Origin: Pyxicephalus adspersus
Lineage: Eukaryota > Chordata > Amphibia > Anura > Pyxicephalidae
Direction: 5' to 3'
Assembly (NCBI RefSeq): GCF_032062135.1
Contig: NC_092863.1
Location: 19,550,303 to 19,614,302 of the forward strand
Length of the DNA: 64,000 nucleotides
Shown: positions 36,714 through 54,363 of the stretch, piece by piece
How the letters are laid out: each line of letters starts with the position of its first letter
Position numbering within the stretch: the first letter of the stretch is position 1
The notes under the pieces: generated by a model
What the model was told of the DNA's origin: nothing
The model's input: the letters and a program-made list of their open reading frames with translations, nothing else
Databases searched by the model: none
Position numbers and translations under genes: made by a program

Positions 36714-36751
36714 CACTTCCGGTATGTGAAGGGGCTCATGGGAGTTGTAGT
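36714..36751 (-). promoter_or_regulatory. SNX11: SNX11 promoter elements: ETS and ZNF143-like sites
   Basis: On the minus strand ACTACAACTCCCATG (36737-36751) resembles the ZNF143/Staf motif. Just downstream is ACCGGAAGTG (36714-36723), a strong ETS-family site. This pairing is common at housekeeping promoters and suggests SNX11 initiation at about 36,700. A possible donor for the first exon is CAG|GTGATT at about 36656. An alternative upstream exon ending CAG|GTATGG at 36858 cannot be excluded. Confidence 0.55.
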
Positions 36752-36879
36752 TTATGTGCTGTAACGATAATAAAACAAGTCTGTGATGCTTAATATTTTT
36801 ATCAGGACATAAGGCTTCTCTCGTCCGTTTTTTTCCAGTCGTACAGACCCACCATACCTGGGCCCCATTCGAGTACAGC

Positions 36880-37127
36880 AAACGCCGCGGGATCTGAGCT
36901 CAGGCTCCCGTGATGCTCGGCGGCAGTGCGCATGCGCAGTGCGCGGCCTTGGTGGCGGCAGTGTGGAGCCTTTTGTTTAGAGGCGCCACATTTTCAGAAC
37001 CGAACCGAATTGGGGAATAAGAGGCGAAGCGGTATCTGGCGATATCTCCGTGCAGCGCCCGGTCCAGCCCACCCTTCGGCCTTATCCCACCACAGGCCAG
37101 AGAGCCGGGACACAGTGCTGTATAAAG
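36880..37127 (+). promoter_or_regulatory. CBX1: CBX1 CpG promoter and non-coding first exon
   Basis: CpG-rich sequence holding a perfect NRF1 palindrome TGCGCATGCGCA at 36927-36938, with no TATA box at a usable distance. A good donor AAG|GTGAGAG at 37127 can end a non-coding first exon, which would splice to the acceptor at 43008. The start point is not visible; initiation between about 36940 and 37000 is inferred. The spacing to the SNX11 sites makes this a bidirectional promoter. Confidence 0.65.
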
Positions 37128-37998
37128 GTGAGAGAGGCACTGGGTACAGTCGGAGATGGTTCTGGAATTGGGGTGTGGGAAGGGTATGAGATAAACTCTG
37201 CCAAGGCAAAATCTGAGCACAGTGATGTCCCTACCCCCATATCTCTTCCTGCAGGAGTGATGGGTGCCATCCCTCATTTTGTTGGGCAGACTCATCCCAA
37301 GGTGGGCAGAGGCTAATCAATGCCAGGCTAGTATGTGGGCAGCTGGTGTGTAGGTTGGGGATCCTGACCAAAGTTACAATAATAATGTGATGATGACCAT
37401 TCACAAGTATTATATTCTACTTACTTTGTCACCTAGCTGATTCAGATTTATTATTAGTTTGAACCAGTGGCTATTGTTTTTGTAGGATGGCAACCATGCG
37501 CATGAAGCAAAACTCCAAATGTTTTATACTCTGCAACATTCTTTATGCACATTGATTGCAAACCTGTATTCAGATTGGGGATATAAAATAGTTTGAAGTT
37601 CAAAAGTTGTTCTTGTCTATGTTGGAGAATTGAATAATAAAAGTTCAAAGCAGAAGTGCTGAACTCTCAGAAGTGTTTTTTGTTATTATTTATCCCCTGT
37701 TTATATTTATCAGGACCTGCACATTATAGCTGCTAAAATATTGTTATTAATAATAAATGTAAACAAACAATAGAATTAGGATCTCTGTGTTCTGGTGAAT
37801 ATACATTTGTAGGGGGTTAGGGCTTGCACTTCAATATTCTCCCTAAATGTTCCCATCTGAATGGCATAAAAAAGCAGTTGGGTGGGCACGGAATGCACCA
37901 GTTACCTTTGTAATAGCGCTTATAGTTTGAGCTCCAAGTGTGGGCAGATTTAGCCTAGAGAAAGAAAAATTGCTAAAAGTACTACAGTACCCACCAGT

Positions 37999-38095
37999 GT
38001 CCCCCCTGGCACTTTTCAGTGAGCTGGTTACTGTGGGGTCACAATCAAGGGCTGACATCCACCTACAATTTCTTCCCACCCGGCTTATAAAAAAG
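37999..38095 (+). repeat. Interspersed repeat family C, copy 4
   Basis: CCCCTGGCACTTTTCAGTGA and TTTCTTCCCACCCGGCTTAT align with the second half of the copy at 35868. Confidence 0.65.
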
Positions 38096-39348
38096 TCTGC
38101 ACTTTATACATCAATGCATCATATTATGCCCATGCCCCCCCTTTGTTGCCCACCATCTTCTCACTTGTTGCTCATGATTACAATGGCAGGAGGAGACCGC
38201 AGCTTCAAATCTGACACATTACTGCGCTGTGTTACATGTATTGGTGTGATGTCGTTTCATTCATAAATAATGATGTCCAAATGCACCTTCCTATTATCCT
38301 TGTGTCAGAGCACAATATGAACCCTGTATATCGCAGCCAAATCAAATGAACAGCTAATGCCGCACAACAGTGTAAGGGGGGCTGAAAGGAAACCAATGAA
38401 ATTATTCTCTAGTCCTACTCACTCCCTTATATACATATCCATACTTACAAAATCCCTGCTGGTCCTGGCGGGATAGTTTGGGGTCAGTGGTGCTGAGGAG
38501 TGCAAAAAAATTAGACCTTGCACTGCACAATCCTTGAGCAATTATTGAGTTGGCATTGTGTGTTGAATTCTAGGCAGGAGGCGCCATCCTCTCCGGTGTA
38601 AGTAGAAGCTGCTACAAGGAGCTGTCAGATAGCAATAGCTTGGTGGCTGCTGAACAATGGGCTCGGGTAAAAAAAAGACTTCACTTACCCTTAATTGTTC
38701 ATGGTCAGGGTTCAGGTTTCTTCCTTCTTTTTATTTTATTTATGTTACTTTACCCTTTACCATTACTTTCTGCATCAGTGAAACTTTTTACCTGGATCAT
38801 TTTTTTACCTGGATCAATGAAGAACAGTTAATTCACCTTGCAAGGATACCCACAGCTATAAAACATGAAAAAAACTACCCCAGCATATGAAAGACAGAGG
38901 CTCTTACGACTAGGACAGGAAAATTGTCAAAAATGAGCTCCCTGCAACACTTTAAATCATTTTTTTGTGTGTCAGGATGAAGGAGCTCCTTTACTCTCTT
39001 AATTAAAGATTGGCTATTTTTCTGCCGTTTTCCGCTCTTTGGTATTGGCTTCTTTTAAAATCCATCCCCCAGCGAAAGCTTTCTTTGTGGCTGAAGCTTT
39101 GACATAATGCCATTCAGGTTAGCCATTGGGGTACAATCAGATGTTCCTTGTCACAATTTTTTGTTTTATTCAGCCACGGCGATCAAGACTTTAAGGGGTG
39201 GTGGTCCACCTTTCTTGTATCTGGCTTACATAGTTAAAATCCCATTTTGTGTCAGATACACTAGAAAGCAGTTGTTTAACTCATAAAATGATTTGTTTGT
39301 TTTGCTGATGCTTCAAGCAAATCTGTGGGGGGGGGGGTTGGTCACTAA

Positions 39349-39700
39349 GAACCTTAAAGAGAAACTAACCCAAAACTGCAACAACAAAAAAAATCACTTA
39401 CCTTCAATCCTGCAGGGCAGTACGATCGCTCCGGGGGTGTCCTGCATCGGGTTCTGTGTCGTCCTGGAGCCAGGGCTCTGGATGCCGCCATCTTCTCTTC
39501 TTCTGCCTGTTCTTCATCCTATGTTACCCGACCCAGGCGCGAGATCAGGTGACGTAGGATGAAAAAAAATTTGCTGATCCCACTGCGCATGTGTGAGATT
39601 GGCAAATTTTTATTTTTGCGCAAAAAGGCTCCTTTTACACATGTCCGAGATGCTCTGGCATGCACAGAAGCGCCCAAGAGCTTAAGACAAGAAGAAGTTA
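39349..39700 (+). repeat. Interspersed repeat family A, copy 1
   Basis: AAAGAGAAACTAACCCAAAA, ATGCCGCCATCTTCTCTTCT, GATCAGGTGACGTAGGATGA and CTGCGCATGTGTGAGATTGG in order. The same modules recur at 42215 and 63195 and partly at 41411. Confidence 0.75.
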
Positions 39701-39769
39701 AGCCTAAGATTTACTGGAAAAGAAAGTATTCTTTTACACTCCAGAGCCTCCCTGATTGAACTGGATGAC

Positions 39770-40440
39770 CCCGATGGAAAAAAGAATGGAGTTCTTGCCA
39801 CAGTGTAAGCAGATTTTATTTTTGGGACTTATAGAGTTCTAACATCCCTCCACCTTCGGGATACCTTTTCATGACCTTTCCAAAGGACCCAGAGAAATCC
39901 AGAGCTTTGAAAACCTAGTGGATTAAGGTGTCATAATGCCCAATAAATCTGAGGGTCAAGTTTCTACATTCTTGCGTTTGTGGTGGAAGACCCCTGGCAA
40001 ACCCCTCATTTCTACCAGGACCATACTCCATTTAACTGGTTTATAGCAACTGTAAATCCAAGGGATGTTTACCTGCATTTTCCAGTAGGGAGAGTCACAA
40101 ATGTTTTTGTGATGGAAGTAAGGATGAGTACTGTATTACCAGATCACAATGTTTTCTTTTCACATTTTCTCTGCCCCAAGGATACTCTTTTATGGGTAGG
40201 TGAGGCCCTAGCTCTCTTGTGGCTTTAGTCTGTCACACTCATTTCCTATTTGGATAATGCTCTTCTGATTGTTCACTTTCATCAGCTTTACCTGTTTTCA
40301 CAAGTCAGACTTACAAACTTGGAACAATTGAGTAGCTCATAAATCTCCAGCTTGATGTTGGTGCAGACCCTCAGATTTCGGGGTTTTATTCTTGATTTCC
40401 GGGCAGTTTTAGTTTGCTAGATGTCACAGGGAAGCAAGCA
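39770..40440 (+). pseudogene. DIRS-like reverse transcriptase relic
   Basis: Frame-broken translation resembles the reverse transcriptase of DIRS-type (tyrosine-recombinase) retroelements. Landmarks are a DVYLHFPVGR segment near 40065, corresponding to the DLKDAYLHIPI motif; EALALLWL near 40205; YLDNALL near 40235, corresponding to the YLDDLL catalytic motif with the second aspartate replaced; and GFILDF near 40385. Multiple frameshifts and stops are present. Tyrosine recombinase and terminal repeats were not seen. A gypsy-type origin is the alternative. Confidence 0.6.
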
Positions 40441-40799
40441 GAGGTAATCCTGTATGCCAATTAAAGCCTGTGTTATTTTTATTTAAGGATATCTGTTTCT
40501 CTTTGTCAAAATCTTAATATAGAAAATGCTAAAAAAACATATCTTTTAGAAAATCAGTAAATTTAAAATATAACATAATCAGCCAAAAGACAAAGGAAAC
40601 CTGATTGCCAGAAACAAGCGTAGACCGATTTCTAGAGAAAATGACATAAGTTGTTTTTAAAACCCACTCCTGAGACGGTGAAATTCTTAGAGGTATATAA
40701 TGTTCTGGATAAAATAATTAAAAGAACCAAAAAAGTAAGTAGGTCTGCGAGCAAACCTTAAATGTGTGCTAAAATAAACCAGCACGAAGAAAACAAAAT

Positions 40800-41400
40800 C
40801 AAATGTAGTAAAACTCAAGCGGGATGTTCAGGGACGCAATAATTGTTGAACAAGGATATTCATCCAATGTCCAGTTCTGACTTCGTAATTGGAGCTGAAA
40901 AAGACCTTGAGTGATATTAGGCATTCCTGTTTTGAGCACATTTTGTGAGTTGTTCCCTTTGCTGAGGGTTGGCTGCTTTCTTTCAAATTCAAGTCTCTGA
41001 TCACAGATCAGGGGCTGCCTCCTGGAACAGAGCGGTAACAGTAGCTTGAATGTCAACAATAGATTCAGGAATGCCATGGAAAAGTAACTTGGATCAGCAG
41101 CCCCTGCTTTCAGAATCCTTCAACTGTGCATTGCCGCAATCTAAGTCTTCCTCGTGGACTTCCAAGACTGTAGTAGCATCATATGTCAGAATATAAATTA
41201 TCCAGTGCTTTATAAAGAACCCCTTTAAAGTATTAATGGAAGTCCCCCTGAGCCTGGGGAGATTAGCAAGTGAGAAGGGGTCCGCAGGACTCTGCTGGGA
41301 GTTCTCTGTTTCAAGTGAAAAGCCTACTTTGTCAGAGGAGAAAGAAGCTGGCAGCATATTGTCTGCAGACATGTTGTGGTGATGAGCTTCTGGTCTACTT
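40800..41400 (-). pseudogene. LINE ORF1 relic
   Basis: The minus-strand frame from 41372 reads MSADNMLPAS, then PFSLANLPRLRGTSINTLKG, the N-terminal hallmark of frog L1/Tx1-type ORF1 proteins. A deletion of the coiled-coil middle joins this directly to an FHGIPESIVDIQATVTALFQ block near 41050-41000, the RNA-binding region start, then LEFERK. Frameshifts and internal stops make it non-functional. It lies in the CBX1 intron, antisense to the gene. Confidence 0.7.
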
Positions 41401-41410
41401 CTCCTAAACT

Positions 41411-41650
41411 AAACCTCTACTAAAATAGGGGGGGGGGGAATCACACTTAACTTTAATTCCCTAGATCCCGCTAGAAATGTCCTCGATTGGGTCCTGCGCC
41501 GTCCTGTAATTCTCTATCATCCCAGTGCTGGGCGCTACACATACGTGAGCGCGACATTCATTTTCCCCCAGTGTAGGGAAATGCCCCTTCTGCCCATGTC
41601 TGAAAATGGGCATGCACAGATGGAGCAGCCAGAAGCCTCCTGAGATGAGA
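41411..41650 (+). repeat. Interspersed repeat family A, copy 2
   Basis: After a G-run it reads ATCACACTTAACTTTAATTC, GGGTCCTGCGCCGTCCTGTA and ATGCCCCTTCTGCCCATGTC, matching module order in the 39349 and 63195 copies. Confidence 0.6.
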
Positions 41651-42214
41651 GAGGTTTGTATCCCAAATCACATTAGATGTAATTTGGACAGCTGTAAATC
41701 CATCTGATCGCATCTGTGACTTGGAAAGTTTTCCCCAGCCAGAATCCTGGGTTTCAGGATGAAAGGAGATAAAAGATGAGCTGGTGATATGGTCAGGGTT
41801 ATAAGCTGGTAAACCAGTTTGTGCTCATACAGCTTCAATATGATGCAGAAATATTAGGTGTTTAATAAATACTAATGTCTTCATAAAGAGATTTTAGCTT
41901 TAAATACTTTTCAGGTCTAACGGATGCATTTTGACATGTCAGCAAACAAGGGCTTTAAGAGTTCAAGTTTTCCTCTTTCCTTTAGAAGAAAATTGCAAAG
42001 TAAAAACCCTTCAAAGACATTTATAAGATCACTGTGTGGCCATGCCTGCTATTGCACAACTTTAGTATAATAAAGGTCCCAGTTAAGCCTTTCGCCTAAT
42101 GTTCATAAACCATGACCATCATTTATTTCTTTGGATGGCCATAATCATGGTAGCTGTAGCAATCCAGAAAAGAGTTTTAACAAAATGGCTGTATAATGTT
42201 TTTTTTTTTTTTTT

Positions 42215-42500
42215 TGCTAAAAGAAAAGACTGAGATCCCTTGATGCTCCTGTCTTCTATACGGTCCTGCATTGTCCCTCGATGCTCCTGTCTTCTATACG
42301 GTCCTGCATCATCCTGGTTTCTTGCTTCGTCCCTGTGTGGAGGAAGCTCGGGGTGCCACCATTTTCTTTCTTCTGCCTACGTCACCGGGCACAAGATCAG
42401 GTGACAGAGGCTCTTGTAATTGTAAAAAAAAAATGCACATGCATGAGATTGGCATCTTTCAACAGCATACGCAGAAGGAGCAGTTCCTCCTGGAATTCGT
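42215..42500 (+). repeat. Interspersed repeat family A, copy 3, with internal tandem duplication
   Basis: Contains GATCAGGTGACAGAGGCTCT and GCACATGCATGAGATTGGCA. Near its start a 38-bp unit (GATGCTCCTGTCTTCTATAC... at 42242) is repeated directly at 42280. Confidence 0.75.
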
Positions 42501-42506
42501 GATGTA

Positions 42507-42945
42507 CAATCATGGACAAAAATATTGGCACCCTTGCATTTATGTCAGAAAATGCACCAATTCTCCCAAAAAATAAGCTTTGGTGTTGTCATGTTTATTT
42601 CATTTGTTGGCACTGGAAGAACCCAAAAAAGAGACATTCTACACAAAACGTCAAAAATGGCCTGGACAAATTATTGGCACCTTATCAGAATTGTATTAAA
42701 TAACTGTATTTCAAGCATGTGATGCTCCTTTAATTTGTAATTTAACTCAACTGTAGCAATTAACAGGTGCTGGCAATATGGAAATTCCCACTTGCAAGCA
42801 GTTAAAATGCAAGCAGTTAAAAACAAGATTGGCTCAATCTTGTTTTTGGTTGTCAGTATAGAACACACTGAGCATGGAAAAAAGAAAGAAGAGTAAAGAA
42901 TTGTCTACCCTTCTATATAAAGTGAAAATTGTGGTAAAAGATCTG
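42507..42945 (+). mobile_element. Tc1-like transposon, 5' fragment
   Basis: Starts TA|CAATCATGGACAAAAATATT, the terminal repeat of a frog Tc1 group, followed by GGCACCCTTGCATTTATGTC. It continues through the usual 5' leader (GCATGGAAAAAAGAAAGAAG near 42875). The element breaks off about 60 bp before the CBX1 exon at 43009. No transposase is left. Confidence 0.8.
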
Positions 42946-43008
42946 CTTTAAGAATTTATGTTGAAGTCTGTATGCACCGGCATAACTTGTTTTTTGGTTA
43001 TTTTTTAG

Positions 43009-48273
<5,265 letters not shown>

Positions 48274-49665
48274 ATACCACATATACCTTCTACTACAACT
48301 GATGGATGGTGGTTCGTTCATCATACTGGGAGGGGGATGTGAGGATGTCTGCAGGATTCAGTATTTCTTGCATAGATGGTGTTTCATACGTGTGGCACAG
48401 GAGACACTGCACCCTAGACATTTCTCCTCCTTTTTCCCTCTAGTGTTACAAACTCTGCATTTTTACTGAGTAGCATGTTTTGTTTGGCTGTTAGTGATGT
48501 TTGTTAAAAAACAGTTCTGAGATAATAGGGGGGTGGGAGGGTAAAGTGAAAATGTCCCTTTTTGTATTTTAATATTGTAATTAAGAAATCTACTATCCAA
48601 AAATGTAGAAAAAAAACTTTTTAATTGGCATTAGTGGCAGTTATCATTATGCAGTCTTTTAAACACCACTGAGCCGTTACAAAGCTAGCCTACAACCGGG
48701 GGAATGGGGGATTCTTAAAGGAAATAAATGAATTTAGCTCCTTTAGGCTGGCAATGCTGTCTCTAACACTTTTTGAGTCACAAACAGAAGGAACAAGTAT
48801 GCAGATAAAAAATGTCAAAGTGGAAGTCAGCTTTTAGGGGCACGTTTATAAAAGGGTGATATGTTGGATTGCTATGAAAGTGCCATTATTTTTAGTAAAT
48901 ATTAGCACTATTGTTATACAAAAACGCCAGTCTGATTGCCACTGTATAGGGACTTATGGCGGGGCCCCACTTTGTTGGGAGGAGTTGAGCTGTGTTTTAT
49001 GCAAATACCCGCATAGCCATTTTTTTAAATTGGCAAACACGTCCATGATCAATTGCCCTTTTTAAAGCAGCAACATTTCTGATCACAATTGTAGTGTAAT
49101 TATGGTACAGGCATATACTACTATTAAAATTATGTTGGCCAAGGATTATAACCCTTTCTCACTTTTAAAAATGTCATTATTTTAGTGGCAATCAAGATTT
49201 TAAATGTGGAAAGAATAAAATTGCAATATGAATATCAGATTGTCACTTTTTATAAATAGGCCTCTTAATAGATAAACTTTTAATCTGGATTACTGATTTA
49301 GAAAGTACATATGTCATTGGACCATCAGAGCTAGGGAAACTAGTATTTTGTTTCAACCTTAGGTTGACAATGGCAGCCTCCATGCTTCCTCAGTACAGGT
49401 TTTCTATAAACCAGGATGTTGCTAATCCCTAGTTCTTCAGGGGCTCTTTTATAAGCCCGGTATCCAAACAGGCCCTGTTAGTTTTGGTCTCAATGCTGGC
49501 TACTCCAGTGGGGTGTCCTGTACAAAAGAATTGTATAAACCTGTCTTTTTTTTTAATTTTTTTTAAGCATGTGTTTTAGGATTCTGTGAGGACTTTTATT
49601 AAACTGTAAATCAAAACACATTTTGTCAGTCAGTCGTCCTAATAAAACTTTTAGATTTATAAAAT
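48274..49665 (+). other. CBX1: CBX1 3'UTR
   Basis: About 1.4 kb from the stop to an AATAAA at 49641-49646 followed by a T-rich region, which is a plausible cleavage site. A foldback repeat lies within it. The end is inferred from the hexamer only. Confidence 0.6.
48833..49264. repeat. Foldback repeat within the CBX1 3'UTR
   Basis: The left edge AGGGGCACGTTTATAAAAGG and the right edge (read inversely) AGAGGCCTATTTATAAAAAG form an imperfect inverted repeat. A further inverted match, TGATTGCCACT, lies inside. Typical of a degraded GGGCCCATTTATAAA-ended MITE. Confidence 0.5.
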
Positions 49666-52600
49666 ACTGTCTTTTTGTTTTTTTCCTTTTATAAAATCTC
49701 ATTAATACCATAGTTTAGTGTGTTGTATACAAATACATAGATTAAAAAAAGTACTAAGCAGAAGAATTTTTTTAAAGTTCAATCCACCCAATAGTAAGAG
49801 TTTTTAAAGGCTGTACCCCACTACATTTTTTATTTATTTATTTTTTTATGGTATCCTAGACTGGTAGTCTTCATTATTCCTTCTCTCCTATTTCCAACAG
49901 TGATCCTCAGTCCACTGCTGAAGCTTGTCTTTTGTTTTGTGGCTATCTGGCACATTTGTCCTTCTGGCTGACTGGCTTTTGAAGTATTGTATGCGGACCC
50001 CATTAAAACTGGACATTATGGGGATTGTTTAGAATAGATCTTTGACCACTGTGTTCCATGTAGGGCACCATAAGGCTCACTTAGTGAATAGGCTGGTTGA
50101 ATGAGCAGCAGAACTCATGGAACCCATGGAAGGGTTTAATATTTTTAGCTTCTTACTGTGAATCCATACTTTGCCTTACCTTTTCCCTGTTACATGTTCA
50201 ATTTCAGACAGAGGGCATGGTCCATTTTTTTTTCAAAAGGATTCAGCTAATATGAAAAATTGCAGTTTTGCTTGTAGTGTGCCGATTGACTGAGCCAATG
50301 GCTGCAGCTTGGAGTCGTTTCTCAATATTCAAGTCCATTACATCTCTGGACAGATCCTCTGCTTAGAGGCCATGCAATCTGTAATTCCTTTGATGCTTGG
50401 AAGGCTACTTTCCTTTGTTGGACATGAAAAGCATACTTAGTGTGTGTGTGTGTCTTTGGGCTTCCACCCTGAGTTTTCTAAAGGATGAAGACTCATTCCT
50501 GCTACTGTCTGGACCAACATTGGGCTCTCAACTCTATTAAAGGCTAGAACTTTACCCTTTCTTTTATCCTGTTTTGGAGTTTGTAGGTCTCTCACACTTG
50601 AGAGCTATAGATATATATAGATTATATATGTAACATGGGTCTCCTATGTTTCTCCCATTTTTGTTATTCTGTGACCTATGGGATCTAAATCTGGTTCTCT
50701 TTGCACTTCAGAAACTGCAGTGAAACCATTATAGACATTTCTCTCATGTGGAGCTCTCAACGGGAGGCTTTTTTCCCCCACATGAAACCATTTCTTGTTT
50801 TGCATATGGTCTGTACGGTGTTGCTAAGCACTTTCATTTAGCCTAAAGGTGTTTCTACCATTACCTCATACATGACATTTATTTTTGTTTGGGCTTTAGG
50901 AACAATCCATTGTAACATATCTTGTGAGTGTTTATGTAAATATCCAATTCCTTGATGGGTAGAGAAGTGAACATTCCTAGGCAAACCGCTTTTATATACA
51001 AACTGCTATAGGTATTTTTTTTTTTATATATATATACCTAAGGCACCACTGGCAATTTTTAAGAGGTAGAGGTTTCTTTTTTTTAGCAGTTAAGTGTACA
51101 TTCATTCAAAAAGAATGATACTAGTTATCAAGTCACCAGCACCTGTGAGTACTGGTATCTACTATGATCAGGACACAGTAAATTAGAGGATAAAATTACA
51201 TGCCTCAGCTGCTGCTGCTGTTTGTGTTGTGTGCACGCGTAACACAAAATATATTCACTGCTCACACACAACTCGCATACCTGCAACAGACGCTCTCTCA
51301 TAACAGCTGTGTGACTTCTGTCTTGTAATGTCACTGAATAGGGAAACCCTGACACCTGCTCTTGAGTCACCAGATCAGGACATGGCTTTGCAGGGGGAAA
51401 TAGGATCAGTTTTTTTCTGGCACAAAATGAATCATGATATACTATTTTATGCTTCTCTTACACTGCAGGAGGCATTGGAGTTTTTTTTTGTTTTTTTTTA
51501 CGTGTAGGCAATCGTTGATCTCTAATTGAAAATACAGTTGCCTGGTTAACAGAGTAATTCTGTGGCTTGAATATTTTACATCACTGACCTGCAACAACTG
51601 TGCAGAGAAGGAGGAACGCTACATACTATACATGTTGCACGCTTGTTTTAACTCATTGATGAAGTATTCAAGTTAGAGACCACCACTGTGCACTCTGGTA
51701 TTGGGAAAAGGAAGTTCTGAGAGAGATATGAAGCTATGAACTAAGCAAACCTAACCTACATGTTGCATGGTAGTCATTCAGGAACAACTGAAAACCGTAT
51801 GTTTATGTTTGCCTCACTGGTTATTTGATGGATCCTTTGTACACATGACCTAAATTTTCAATTCAATTGTTACCAGCATGTATGAACAGATGCAACAAAA
51901 TTGGTTAACTGCTGATTTCCTTGTCAGATCGTAAGTGGAAAATGGGCTTCTTGAAACCCCACTTCCCCACAGTGTTTGATTGCTGTACTGTATTTCTACC
52001 ATAGTGGCAATAAACTCCATTCATTTGAATGCCAGCTGATTAGCACTAAATATTGGTACATTGCTTTTGGTCACCAGGCTTATAAATGGGGCTATATGTT
52101 TTATCTACTTACAAACTAGCTTAGTGACCCATACATCCTTTATGGGCAGTTGAGATGCTCTTGTTTAGATTTGGCACACAGAGAAAGTAACGTGTCACTT
52201 GGAGTTGGTACCTACGCTGTGCAAGACTTCATAATAAAAAGATGACAAGATTGCATTTATAGCTTCAAAATAAATAAGGAGCTGAACTTGTCTATAGTGT
52301 AAAAAAACTGGCAGGAAGAATAAAAGATCTTTGTCTACAATACTGTCATTCTCAAATACCTTCATCCACTGATAAGAGAAGCATAAAAAAATGGAAGCAA
52401 GCTCTTTACAGTTTTTTGTACAAGAGTTGGCATAAATTGTTTTTTACATGGTACATAAAGCTTTACTTATCCTAACATATTAAATTAAAAACAGTAACTA
52501 TGAGATATTATTTACTGCCTGTGCATCAACATAGTTACCAACTCTCATCCTTCCAGGCATCCATGACAGGATGTCAGACCACTTTGCAAACTGATGGTGA

Positions 52601-53380
52601 ATAAGTTATTAAAAATGTTTCCAATATTATGTCTGGCACATAAAGCCACTCTGCTAGTTAGTCCCATATTTGTTGCTACAAGTTTTGATGCAGAACCAAA
52701 TTCCACTTTGAAGATATCTTGTTCATTTAACAAAACTCGGCAATAGAAGGAGCTTCACCCAATCATTAAATAAGGGATATGTATGGACGTGGACTGAATT
52801 TGTTAGGCATTTATATAGTTTTGAGTTCTAAGAACAGATAGGACAACCCTAATTCTATACAGCGTGCATTTTTCACAAGTGATAACACACGTTTATGTGC
52901 TAAAAAGATGGCAAAGTAGTGCACAAATGCACTACCATGGTTTTCAGTGCACTGGTTTTGTCTGCTTTCTAATGTACTGGGCAGCTTAGTCACATGAGAG
53001 GCAACATTTTTTTTTTTAGCATACAACCATAGTGGGAGAAAGACCTAAAACACAAAGCAAAAATACTGAGTGATTAAGTGATTCTTCTTCCATCATCTGA
53101 AACTTTCTGGAATTATTTAAAATTCACTGTTAGTTGCATTTGACATTTTGGCCTGCTTTATGATCAATTGTCTGCCAATGTAACTTTAGTGGAAGAAAAG
53201 TAGCTGAACTCAATACAATTGAAAGAGGCCTGCACCTTGTTTGTCCACCAAATTGCTCTTCCTTCACATAATTAAAAAACGCATGATATATGTATATAAT
53301 CTTTCACACTCATCATAAACTTGTTTTTAACCAAACATGATATGATATGCAGAAACTAAAAACACTACTCGGTATAGAGT
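49666..53380. other. CBX1-NFE2L1 intergenic DNA
   Basis: About 3.7 kb between convergent 3' ends. No coding exon, RNA gene or complete transposon was recognised. TG, TA and T-rich simple tracts occur near 50438, 50600-50625 and 51017. The 49860-50560 stretch has a coding-like texture but no identifiable motif. Confidence 0.5.
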
Positions 53381-54363
53381 CTATCACAAAATCAGTTTAT
53401 TCTAAATAAAAAAAAAAAAAGCCTTCCATACATTGTTGTTCTAGTTCCAGTATGATGTAATATGGAACGTGCATAGTTATCACACTCGGCAAACTCTAAA
53501 CCTAACCGATCACGTGAATTTTTATAGAAAGAGCAAAGGATTCAGTTACTGACTGCTAATCCCTCAAATCACAATTCCTGCTAATCAACAAAGGAATTCA
53601 TAGTACACAGACCATCCTGCCCTCTTCCACAAGATTTTCTGGATGCTGCTACCACTGGCACATGGACTTAGTGTGATTAGGTCATGCCCTGTCTGGCAAT
53701 GTGGGATTCAAGCATCTCTTAAATGTGGTAAAAACTGAATTGCAGAATTAAGAAAAAAAACAATGATAATCTTTCAAGGTCATATAGTTATCTTTGCCAG
53801 GAATCTCTGAGCCCCATAAATTTGAAAACAAAGAAGACAACTTATTCAATATGGAACACCCTCCAAAGAAAACTCTGGCAAGCAATGCTTTGATTTTATG
53901 AGGCTCAAGAGTCCAAGCATTATTAGGTTTCTTATCCCAAATCACTTTATACACTAAAAGAGACCATCCTACACCACTGTACCCAAGTGTCCTTTTAGGA
54001 CAGCACACCGACAGGTTGGGCCCCATGCAAACCGACTGATCCATTCCTGACATTGTTGCCTTCAATTTTAGACATTACAGGATCAAGGACTAAAAAATGG
54101 TTTTTAACCTCCCTTTATCAGCCTAAGTGTACGATTCCTTGGCATGCTTCTGTCCGCAGGCCCAGCTTGGCCTCCTCCTCATTCCTGGACAGACGGGGCC
54201 CAGATACAGACAGGACAAAAGCCCCTGGCCCTCAGTATGTGTCGACATCTACCTCATCACTCAATGGGGTCAGTCATGTGAAAGATTTTGATACAGAGGC
54301 CTGAATGAAAGCACAGCCCACACCCGCTGTCCTGTAAGATTCCTGAGTTCAAATACAGACATA
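53380..54363 (-). other. NFE2L1: NFE2L1 3'UTR
   Basis: Nearly 1 kb downstream of the NFE2L1 stop on the minus strand, with an AATAAA at 53401-53396 (minus). The region is low in recognisable repeats, as expected for an exon. The cleavage position is inferred. Confidence 0.6.

Larger units (their letters stand above)
37128..43008 (+). other. CBX1: CBX1 5' intron
   Basis: A 5.9-kb intron rich in dead elements: family C (37999), family A (39349, 41411, 42215), a DIRS-like relic (39770), a LINE ORF1 relic (40800) and a Tc1 end (42507). No host exon was seen. Confidence 0.7.
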
